64,000 nucleotides of DNA from contig NZ_CP044549.1 of the NCBI RefSeq assembly GCF_009859475.1, forward strand, positions 3,906,001-3,970,000. The letters are read 5' to 3'. This document shows, piece after piece, positions 10,901 through 17,812 of this stretch (within the stretch, counting starts at the first letter, position 1; every line of letters begins with the position of its first letter). The DNA comes from Hydrogenophaga sp. BPS33. Lineage in GTDB: Bacteria; Pseudomonadota; Gammaproteobacteria; Burkholderiales; Burkholderiaceae_C. The translations under genes and the position numbers were made by a program. The notes under the pieces are model-generated. The model was not told the origin of the DNA, did not search any database, and worked only from the letters and a program-made list of their open reading frames with translations.

Positions 10901-13535
10901 GGCCTCGCTGGCCGCGGGCCTGTACCCCGAGGCCACCGGCACGCACCAGATCTTCACCAACAACCGGCAGGACCCCGATAACCCGCTGGCCCTGCCGCGC
11001 CCACCGCACGTGGTGGTGGCGGGCCTGGGCGAAGAAGGCAAGCTGCGCAGCGCAGCGCTGAGCGCCACGGTGCGCCAGGCCACGCTGGCCTGGGCGCAGC
11101 GCGTGGCGGAAACACCGGGCCAGGGCACGGCCCAGTTCGAGATGGCCTGCACCTTGATCGGCAGTGGGGGCAGCGGCATCAGCGTGCCCACCGCAGCCCA
11201 GGCCGTGGCCCAGGGCGTGCGCGAGGCGAACGAAAAACTGGCCGCCGGCGGTTGGCCGCAGGTCAGCCACTTGCGCCTGGTCGAGCTCTACCTCGACCGC
11301 GCTACCGAAGCCTGGAGCGCGCTGCGCCTGCTGAGCCAGGCCGCGCCCGAACACTTCGTGCTCACGCCGACGGTGGAGTCCGGCATCGGCGCGCTGCGCC
11401 GCCCGCTCGACAGCGGCTACCGGGGCACAGCCTACGATTTCATCAGCGCCGTGACGCAGACCGACGACACCGGCGAACCCAGCATCGTCTACACGCTGGA
11501 CACCCAGCGCGCCCGCGCCGAGGTGCGCGCGCAGGCGACCCAGGCCCAACTGGTGGGCGAGCTGGTGCGCCGCGCCTCGAACGATGCCAACCGCGACCCG
11601 CAGATCGGCCGCACGCTGTTCCAGCTGCTGGTGCCGGTGGAAATGGAGGCCAGCCTGGGCGGCACCAGCGAACTGCTGCTGGAGCTGGACGACGGCACCG
11701 CCGGCATTCCCTGGGAATTGCTGGATGCGCCGAACGATGGCCGCGGTGGCCCGCAGGCGCCCTGGGCCATCCGCAACAAGCTGCTGCGCCGCCTGCGCAC
11801 CGTGGCCTTCCGCACCCAGGTGAGCGACGCCCGGCTGGAGGACGCGGTGCTGGTGATCGGCGAGCCGCTGTGCGACAGCGCCCTGTACCCACCGCTGCCC
11901 TCGGCGCGCGCCGAGGCCGAGGCGGTGCGCGACGCGCTCGGCGAGGTACTTGGCGGCGACCGGGTACACGCGCTGATCGCCCCCGACGACGGCTGCGGCC
12001 CCGACGCGGCAGCCGTCACCAACGCGCTGCTCGCGCGGCGCTACCGCATCGTGCACATTGCCGGCCATGGCGAACCCGAGCTCGAACGCCCAGGCAAGCC
12101 GCCCTTGCTGCGCGGCGTGGTGCTCAGCGACGGCACCTTCCTCGGACCGCGCGAAGTGCAGGCCATGCGGGTGGTGCCCGAACTGGTGTTCCTCAACTGC
12201 TGCCACCTTGCAGCCGACCCCAGCAAGCTCCTCCAGGAGGGCTACGACCGCGCGCGTTTCGCCGCGGGCGTGGCCAAGCAGCTGATCCGCATCGGTGTGC
12301 GCTGCGTGGTGGCCGCCGGCTGGGCGGTGGAGGACGACGCGGCCAACCAGTTCGCCGTGGCCTTCTACAAGGCCCTGCTGTCGGGCCGGCGCTTCATGGA
12401 CGCGGTGCAGGCGGCGCGCACCGCCGCCTATGCCGCCAGCCCCGGCGGCAACACCTGGGCCGCCTACCAGTGCTACGGCGATCCGGAATGGGTCTGGCAG
12501 GCCGACGAGGCCGAGGCCCGGCGCACGCCCGCGCCACTGGCACAGGTCTACGCCGGCATCGCCACCCCCGTGGCACTGGCCCTCGCCCTGGAGACCCTGG
12601 CCATCCAGAGCGCCACGCAAGGCGCCGCGCCCGAGAGCCAGCGCGAGAAGATCCGCTACCTCCAGGCGCGCTTCGAGGCCGACTGGGGCGGCATGGGCGC
12701 GGTGGCCGAGGCTTTTGGCGTAGCCTTCAAGGCCGCGAACGACATCGAGCAGGCGCTGCACTGGTACCGCCGCGCGGTAGCGGCCAACGACGGCAGTGCC
12801 TCGGTCAAGGCCAGCGAGCAGCTAGCCAACCTGACCGCGCGGCAGGCCTGGGAACGCGTCGACCGTGCCCGTCGTCACCATGCCAGCGCCGCTCAACTGC
12901 AGCCACTGCTGGCGCAAAGCCGCGCCGACATCACCGCCGCGCTGGGCATGCTCGAAGCCCTGGTCACCGTGGCGCCCACCGTGGAACGCGAGAGCCTGCT
13001 GGGGTCCGCCTGCAAGCGGCTGGCCATGCTCGAAGGCGTGGCCAGTGCCCACGCGGCACGCGCACAGGCCGCTGCCCGCATGGCCGAGCACTACGGCCAT
13101 GCCGAGGCCCTGGCCATTCAGGACGGCCGCAGCGACGCCTTCTACCCCGCCCTGAACCTGCTCGCCGCCGAACTGGTGGCACACGGCAACGACCCACATT
13201 GGCCGGGCCCGGACGCGCAGCGCCTGCGCCGCGTGCGCGAGAGCCTGGAGCACAAGCGGCGCGACGACCCGGACTTCTGGAGCGTGGCCGGCCTGCCCGA
13301 GCTCGGGGTGTACGAAGCCCTGGCCACCCGCAGCTTGCACCAGGCGGCGCCCACGCTGCTCGCGGCCTTCGAAGAATTGCACCAGCGCGCGGGCACGCCA
13401 TGGATGTGGGCGTCGGTCGCCGACCAGCTCACCTTCGTGCTCGAACAGCACGAGGGCGGCAACGGCGCCCACGCACGCGCCGCGGCCGAGGTGTTGCAAC
13501 GGCTGCGTGGGTACGGCGGCCTGGGTACGGCTTGA
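7923..13535 (+). CDS. Giant protein: two alpha/beta-hydrolase regions, CHAT protease domain, helical tail
   Basis: This 1870-residue protein has at least four parts. Residues about 210-480 are an alpha/beta-hydrolase with oxyanion motif LLHGTFSN (His217) and nucleophile elbow THSRGG (Ser284). Residues about 545-870 are a second hydrolase of the LCAT/PGAP1 type, with ILLPGILGS and nucleophile elbow AHSMGG (Ser653). About 950-1105 is a segment with VVVAGLGEEGK that faintly recalls the peptidase M17 N-terminal domain. About 1310-1525 is a CHAT (caspase-family) domain with HIAGHGE (His1382) and VFLNCCH (Cys1427) as the predicted dyad. The rest, to 1870, is alpha-helical and TPR-like. No signal peptide or membrane helix is seen. 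CHAT proteins often act as activated proteases in bacterial conflict systems; the role here is inferred. Confidence 0.85.
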   Translation: MKTPSSAPAITFIVRGQPQPMAGATRGGATSAASLSSFGGQGTLTQRVVVGAMRGSSDTVRVSARPGLDAVVLHISNGPSLMLHPETARDLMLAQSGLTRSTAAGRSRGQALPNDVNVPTQLSWQGLEQAGAATRGTARGRMGEVLLSAIEVVTGLLKEPAAKLTAAKIGARVDGQVDPGVYALRADAFSAPLKGRPKLDKIPLPDQPDAPVLVLLHGTFSNTQGTFGKLWQEHPHKVRELFARYGDRVYGLDHPTLLASPIENALLLARALPKGARLHLLTHSRGGLVAEVLARVCARPELDERPLTAFKDPAHRQQLKALRELAAELKGRDVRVERVVRVACPARGTLLASKRLDAYVSVLKWSLELANIPVAPLLIDFIGEVASQRTDPALLPGLEAMTPLSPLVQWLHESDGGAPLPGQLRVVAGDIQGDSIMSWVKTLLADAFYWTDNDLVVQTRSMYGGTPRAPAGGHAAATFVLERGGKVTHFAYFSHPRTAEAICSALIEDTPAGFRPIGPMSWAGSTSDGLRGRARAGTEAAAAERPAVILLPGILGSHLAVDGKRVWLSMRILGGLDKLGYQEGANNVQADGPIGMVYDALAEFLSATHQVIEFSFDWRRPIEEEAARLAGVIDQALSARATTGQPVRLIAHSMGGVVARTVQLERPDVWQRWLERPGSRLLMLGTPNGGSYAPMQVLTGDDTMGNALSSFGLPFRDQKARQLMAAMPGLIQLQAGLLDTAQGLAQSARWQALAEQDMQTLEQANFWHGEDSLRTIYQWGVPPQAVLDRAVALRQRLDRQRDEALAGFRDRVVMVVGRASSTPAGFEIDAREGLVYLNQPEGGDGRVTLSSALLPGVRAWKVDAPHGDLPDVAHAFEAYLDLLQHGDTQRLPLVTTVPATRGTGADTPAALARSRPSRQRNLLVEPPADAREVLGFADEAPAATAPAHTALRITVINANLKFVSHTVMVGHYVSSTLTGTEGVVDRFIGGVMSASLAAGLYPEATGTHQIFTNNRQDPDNPLALPRPPHVVVAGLGEEGKLRSAALSATVRQATLAWAQRVAETPGQGTAQFEMACTLIGSGGSGISVPTAAQAVAQGVREANEKLAAGGWPQVSHLRLVELYLDRATEAWSALRLLSQAAPEHFVLTPTVESGIGALRRPLDSGYRGTAYDFISAVTQTDDTGEPSIVYTLDTQRARAEVRAQATQAQLVGELVRRASNDANRDPQIGRTLFQLLVPVEMEASLGGTSELLLELDDGTAGIPWELLDAPNDGRGGPQAPWAIRNKLLRRLRTVAFRTQVSDARLEDAVLVIGEPLCDSALYPPLPSARAEAEAVRDALGEVLGGDRVHALIAPDDGCGPDAAAVTNALLARRYRIVHIAGHGEPELERPGKPPLLRGVVLSDGTFLGPREVQAMRVVPELVFLNCCHLAADPSKLLQEGYDRARFAAGVAKQLIRIGVRCVVAAGWAVEDDAANQFAVAFYKALLSGRRFMDAVQAARTAAYAASPGGNTWAAYQCYGDPEWVWQADEAEARRTPAPLAQVYAGIATPVALALALETLAIQSATQGAAPESQREKIRYLQARFEADWGGMGAVAEAFGVAFKAANDIEQALHWYRRAVAANDGSASVKASEQLANLTARQAWERVDRARRHHASAAQLQPLLAQSRADITAALGMLEALVTVAPTVERESLLGSACKRLAMLEGVASAHAARAQAAARMAEHYGHAEALAIQDGRSDAFYPALNLLAAELVAHGNDPHWPGPDAQRLRRVRESLEHKRRDDPDFWSVAGLPELGVYEALATRSLHQAAPTLLAAFEELHQRAGTPWMWASVADQLTFVLEQHEGGNGAHARAAAEVLQRLRGYGGLGTA

Positions 13536-13551
13536 GCACCGCCGCGGCGCC

Positions 13552-14625
13552 ATGAACCGTATCTTCATCAGCTACCGCGCGTCCGACGGCAAGAAGGACG
13601 CCGACCGCTTGTGCGCCGACCTCAGCCGCCTCTACGGCGAAGACCAGGTGTTCTTCGACAAGCAAGACCTGCGAGGAGGCACCTCGTGGCGCAGTGCGAT
13701 CATGGCCGCGCTGGGCAACAAACCGGTGGTGCTGCTGCTCTTCACACCCGACCTGCTGGGCATGCAGCACCCCGAGGGCGGGCGGCGCATCGACCACGAG
13801 GACGACCCGATCCGCGGGGAGATCCTCACCGCGCATCAACATGGCGCGATCGTCATTCCGCTCTTCACCGAAGGCATGACGGTCCCCAGCAACGCCGAAC
13901 TGCCCGAGCCGCTGCGGTTTCTGAAAGAGGCCCATGCCCTGAAGCTGCGCACCGAAGACTGGGCCACCGACCTGGCGCGCATCGTGGCCGACCTGCGCAG
14001 CCACGGCATCGCCCCGAAGCGCGACGCCGCCGACGAGCAGGACAAGCCCAAGCGCACCATGGGCCAGCGCATGCAACGCAGCCTCATGTGGGTGGGCGCC
14101 TTCTTCGTCGGACTGTTCGTGCTGGGCCTGCTGGTCTCGGCATTCGAAGGCGAGGACGAACCGGTGGCCAGCGGCGGCCCGGACCCGATCGTCGCCCTGG
14201 GGCAGCAGGCGCTGCAGGCCATCGTGCCGCCCGCGGCCAACGTGGCGGGCATCTGGTGGGCGATCGACGAATCCAACCGGCGCCTGCGCGTGCAGCTCAC
14301 GGTGGTCGGCAACCTGGTGGAATTGCAGACCGACCCCTTTCCCGTAGGCTGGTACCCCGAATGGCAGACCTATGCCAACGGCATGCGCGGCCAGGGCCTG
14401 GTGGTCAACGAGGTGCGCTACCACGGCCGTGGCGTGCTTGGCAATGTGATGGGCGTGCCACGCATCGAGATGCCGTACCAGGCCCTCACGGGCGATGGCC
14501 GCGGTCCGCTGGACACCGGCAGCGTCGTGCTCAACGCCAGCGCCGACGGGCGCGAACTCACCGGCACGTTCTGGAGCAACGGGCAGCAGGCCGAATCGCC
14601 CCTGCGGTTGGTGCGCCAGCCCTGA
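13552..14625 (+). CDS. TIR-domain membrane protein
   Basis: A 357-residue protein. Residues 1-155 form a TIR domain: RIFISYRASDG, VFFDKQDLRGGTSW, VVLLLFTPDLLG and IVIPLF match the TIR strands. A single membrane helix follows at about 178-197, then a Gly/Asp-rich linker and a C-terminal domain (about 225-357) with repeated strand-like segments ending RLVRQP, possibly ligand binding. TIR domains either scaffold signalling or degrade NAD. Aligning GGTSWRSAI with the SARM1 catalytic helix puts Arg47 where the catalytic Glu would be, so NADase activity is doubtful, though the alignment is by eye. ATG at 13552 is used, 16 bp after the CHAT gene. Confidence 0.85.
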   Translation: MNRIFISYRASDGKKDADRLCADLSRLYGEDQVFFDKQDLRGGTSWRSAIMAALGNKPVVLLLFTPDLLGMQHPEGGRRIDHEDDPIRGEILTAHQHGAIVIPLFTEGMTVPSNAELPEPLRFLKEAHALKLRTEDWATDLARIVADLRSHGIAPKRDAADEQDKPKRTMGQRMQRSLMWVGAFFVGLFVLGLLVSAFEGEDEPVASGGPDPIVALGQQALQAIVPPAANVAGIWWAIDESNRRLRVQLTVVGNLVELQTDPFPVGWYPEWQTYANGMRGQGLVVNEVRYHGRGVLGNVMGVPRIEMPYQALTGDGRGPLDTGSVVLNASADGRELTGTFWSNGQQAESPLRLVRQP

Positions 14626-14645
14626 ATCCTCACCTGGAGAACGCC

Positions 14646-15671
14646 ATGACCCACCCTGTTCACGTCTGCACCCAGCGCGTGCTGCCCGCCGAGCTCATGC
14701 GCTTCCAACCCACCACGCGCAGCGAAGGCCGAACGCGTGCCATTGCCCTGCTCGGCAAGCTCTGGATGAACGGCAGCACCCTGCGCGTGCGCTTCATGGG
14801 CGGCACGGCGGAGCAACAGGCCAAGGTGCGCGAACAGGCCGCCTGGTGGACCGCGCATGCCAACCTCACGTTCGATTTCAACAATGCGCCCGATGCAGAG
14901 ATCCGCGTCGCCTTCGACACCACCAAAGGCGCCTGGTCCTACGTGGGCACCGACTGCCGCGGCATCCCGACGGACCAGCCCACCATGAACCTGGGTTTCA
15001 TGGACGGCGGCACGGTGGCACACGAATTCGGCCACGCCATCGGCCTCATGCACGAGCACCAGAACCCGGCCGGTGGCATCGAGTGGAACGAGGCCACCGT
15101 GATCCGCGACCTCTCGGGTCCGCCGAACAACTGGAGCGAAGCCACCATCCGCCACAACGTGCTCAACAAATACCGCGCCGACCAGATCAACGGCACCGCC
15201 TTCGACCCCGATTCGGTGATGCTGTATTTCTTCCCGGACAGCTGGGTCCAGAGCGGCAAGGGCACGCGCGCCAACCCGGTGCTCTCGGCCAACGACAAGG
15301 CCTTCATCGGCGGCGCGCGCGCCTACCCCAAGCCGGCGCCAACCGTGATCGATGCGAAGGAACTCAAGGTCGGCGCGACCCGGCGCACCTCGGCCGCCAT
15401 CGGCCAGTTCGGCGAGGAAGACCTGTTCCAGTTCACCGTGTCCGACGGCGGCAGCCACACCGTGGACACGCGCGGCTCCACCGACGTGGTGATGAAGCTC
15501 TTCGGCCCCGACAGCGCGACCGCCGTCATCGCCGAAGACGACGACAGCGGCGTGGACACCAACGCGCTCATCCGCGCCGACCTGATCCCCGGGCGTTATT
15601 ACGTGCAGGTGCGGCACTACAACCGCGCCAACGGCATGGGCAAGTACACGGTGAAGGTGCGCAAAGCCTGA
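14646..15671 (+). CDS. Astacin-like metzincin zinc protease with C-terminal PPC-like domain
   Basis: A 341-residue predicted metalloprotease. The zinc site HEFGHAIGLMHEHQNP supplies His126, Glu127, His130 and His136, and the continuation HEHQ resembles astacins (HExxHxxGxxHEH). A Met-turn is visible as SVMLY (Met192). Residues about 245-341 look like a bacterial pre-peptidase C-terminal (PPC) beta domain, with FGEEDLFQFTV and GRYYVQVRHYN. Secreted astacins normally carry a signal peptide and prodomain; neither is obvious here. It is the last gene of the five-gene set, 20 bp after the TIR gene, with GGAGA before ATG 14646. A GC hairpin (15682-15696) follows the stop without a clear U-run. Confidence 0.87.
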   Translation: MTHPVHVCTQRVLPAELMRFQPTTRSEGRTRAIALLGKLWMNGSTLRVRFMGGTAEQQAKVREQAAWWTAHANLTFDFNNAPDAEIRVAFDTTKGAWSYVGTDCRGIPTDQPTMNLGFMDGGTVAHEFGHAIGLMHEHQNPAGGIEWNEATVIRDLSGPPNNWSEATIRHNVLNKYRADQINGTAFDPDSVMLYFFPDSWVQSGKGTRANPVLSANDKAFIGGARAYPKPAPTVIDAKELKVGATRRTSAAIGQFGEEDLFQFTVSDGGSHTVDTRGSTDVVMKLFGPDSATAVIAEDDDSGVDTNALIRADLIPGRYYVQVRHYNRANGMGKYTVKVRKA

Positions 15672-15811
15672 AGTCTCGAGCGCCGCCCAGGGCGGCCCAT
15701 GGGCGCAAAGCGAATAGCAGCCTTGCCGGGCGCGTGGTAGTGCGCACCCGTTGCGGTCCCTAGACTGCGCGGGCCGGCCGTTGCTCGGCAATGCCATCTT
15801 CAGGAGACACC

Positions 15812-16801
15812 ATGAATTCAAAAGCCCGCACCTTGTCGGGACTCACCTGCGCCGTCCTCTCGGGCGCCGCCCTGCTGGCCACCGTACCCGTCGCAGCCCA
15901 GGCGCAGAACTACCCCAACCGCCCGATCACCCTGCTCGTGGGCTACGTGCCCGGCGGCCCGGTGGACGCGGCCGCGCGCATCATCCAGGCACCGTTGCAA
16001 AAGCGCCTGGGCCAACCGGTGGTGATCGAGAACCGCGGCGGCGCCTCGGGCGCCTTGGCCGCGGCAGCCGTGGCCAAGGCACAGCCCGATGGCTACACCC
16101 TCTTCTTCGCCGCCAGCGCCACGCAGACCATCGCGCCGCACGTGCAGAAGTCCATGCCCTACGACCCGCTCAAGGACTACACGCCGGTGGGCCTGGTGCT
16201 CAATGCACCCAACGTCCTGATGGTGGGCACCAGCCTGCCGATCAAGTCGATGCAGGAGCTCACCGCCTACGCCAAGGCCCACCCCGACAAGACCACCTTC
16301 GGATCGGCCGGCCCCGGTGCTTCGAACCACCTGGCAGGCGAGCTGCTCAAGAAGACCACCGGTGCGCCCATGCTGCACGTGCCCTACAAGGGCAACGCAG
16401 CCGCGATGACCGACGTGATGGCCGGCACGCTCACCTTCATGTTCGATGCCATCAGCACCGGCGCAGCCGCTGCTGCGGGCAAACGCGTCGTGCCAGTGGC
16501 CGTGACCTCGGCCAAGCGCCACCCGCTGTTGCCCAACGTGCCCACCATGGCCGAAGCCGGCATTGCGAACTTCGTCGTCGGCAGCTTCTACGCACTCGAA
16601 GGCCCGCCCGGCCTGCCGGCGAACATCGTGCAGACCTTGAACACCGCGCTGCGCGACGTGCTGGCCGATCCGGACGTGCAAAAGCGCATGGTCGACGCGG
16701 GCTATGAGGTCACGCCCTCTTCCGCCGATGAACTTGCGGCGAAAGTAAAAGCCGAACATGCGCGCTGGGGTGAGGTGGCCAAAGGGCTCACGTTCGAATA
16801 A
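15812..16801 (+). CDS. Bug-family (TctC-like) periplasmic solute-binding protein
   Basis: A 329-residue tripartite-tricarboxylate-transporter type substrate-binding protein. The signal peptide (1-31, ending VAAQA) is followed by the family hallmarks NYPNRPITLLVGYVPGG, GQPVVIENRGGASG and QPDGYTL. Bug proteins bind carboxylates or related small molecules in the periplasm and are heavily expanded in Burkholderiales, often without membrane partners nearby, as here. ATG at 15812 follows AGGAGA; the longer reading frame from 15791 lacks support. The downstream aldo/keto reductase and aldehyde dehydrogenase suggest a small catabolic unit, but the ligand is unknown. Confidence 0.93.
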   Translation: MNSKARTLSGLTCAVLSGAALLATVPVAAQAQNYPNRPITLLVGYVPGGPVDAAARIIQAPLQKRLGQPVVIENRGGASGALAAAAVAKAQPDGYTLFFAASATQTIAPHVQKSMPYDPLKDYTPVGLVLNAPNVLMVGTSLPIKSMQELTAYAKAHPDKTTFGSAGPGASNHLAGELLKKTTGAPMLHVPYKGNAAAMTDVMAGTLTFMFDAISTGAAAAAGKRVVPVAVTSAKRHPLLPNVPTMAEAGIANFVVGSFYALEGPPGLPANIVQTLNTALRDVLADPDVQKRMVDAGYEVTPSSADELAAKVKAEHARWGEVAKGLTFE

Positions 16802-16814
16802 ACGCTTGAACCTG

Positions 16815-17780
16815 ATGAAATACAAGACCGTCGGCCGCACCGGCCTGAAGGTGTCCAGCCTGTGTTTGGGCACCATGTTGTTCCCGAACGATCCGCAGGC
16901 TTCGCGCGCCATCTTCGCCAAGAGCCTTGACGCCGGCATCAACTTCTTCGACTGCGCCAACTCCTATGGCGGCGGTGGCAAGTCCGAGGAGCTGCTGGGC
17001 GACTGCATCGCCGAGCACAGGTGCCGCGACGAGATCGTGCTGATCTCCAAGGTGTGCCGCCCGATGGGCGCACATGTGAACAACCAGGGCCTCTCGCGCT
17101 GGCACATCCTGCGCGAGGCCGAGGCCAGCTTGAAGCGCCTGAAGACCGACCGCATCGACTTCTATTTCGCGCACCACTACGACCCGCTCACGCCGATCGA
17201 CGAAACGCTGCGCGCCTTCGACGACCTGCAGCGCCAGGGCAAGATCCTCTACCCGGCCGTGAGCAACTGGTCGGCGTGGCGCATTGCCAAGGCGCTGGGC
17301 ATCTCGGCCAGGGAGTCGCTCGCGCGCTTCGAGCTGATCCAGCCCATGTACAACCTGGTCAAGCGGCAGGCCGAGCACGAGTTGTTTCCGCTGGCCGAGT
17401 CCGAGCAAATGGGTGCCGTGGTGTTCAGCCCACTGGCCAGCGGTCTGCTCACCGGCCTGTACGGCGTGAACCGCAGCCCCGACCAGGGCCGCCTGCTGCA
17501 GGCGCGCTATGCCGAACGTTATTCGGACAGCGCCAACTTCGAAATCGCCGACCGCTTCACCGCCTTCGCACAAGAGCGTGGCGTCGCGCCCGCCACGCTG
17601 GCCGTGGCCTGGGCCATGTCGCATCCGGCGGTGACAGCCCCCATCATCGGCCCCGACAACGTGGAGCAGTTGCAGGGCTATCTCGATGCCGCTGCGCTGG
17701 ACATGAGCCCTTCGCTGCGCGACGAGATCACCGCGCTGGCCATTCCCTTTGAGTACGGTGTCGAACGCACCGTCGATTGA
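16815..17780 (+). CDS. Aldo/keto reductase
   Basis: A 321-residue NADPH-dependent aldo/keto reductase of the TIM-barrel family. The catalytic tetrad is readable as Asp46 and Tyr51 (FFDCANSYGGG), Lys79 (LISKV) and His120 or His121 (FYFAHHYD). The N-terminus MKYKTVGRTGLKVSSLCLGT is typical. ATG 16815 starts 13 bp after the Bug-protein stop, so the genes are probably co-transcribed, and the aldehyde dehydrogenase gene follows within 33 bp. Together they suggest oxidation and reduction of a carbonyl substrate captured by the binding protein. Substrate unknown. Confidence 0.93.
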   Translation: MKYKTVGRTGLKVSSLCLGTMLFPNDPQASRAIFAKSLDAGINFFDCANSYGGGGKSEELLGDCIAEHRCRDEIVLISKVCRPMGAHVNNQGLSRWHILREAEASLKRLKTDRIDFYFAHHYDPLTPIDETLRAFDDLQRQGKILYPAVSNWSAWRIAKALGISARESLARFELIQPMYNLVKRQAEHELFPLAESEQMGAVVFSPLASGLLTGLYGVNRSPDQGRLLQARYAERYSDSANFEIADRFTAFAQERGVAPATLAVAWAMSHPAVTAPIIGPDNVEQLQGYLDAAALDMSPSLRDEITALAIPFEYGVERTVD

Positions 17781-17812
17781 TTCCCGAGTTTCGAGAAGAG
17801 AAGTTATTGACC

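Noticed and set aside
13552..14625. Thoeris-type NADase defence call for the TIR gene
   Set aside because: There is no ThsA-like partner (SLOG or SIR2 domain) nearby and the catalytic Glu position appears to be Arg, so a Thoeris label is not supported.
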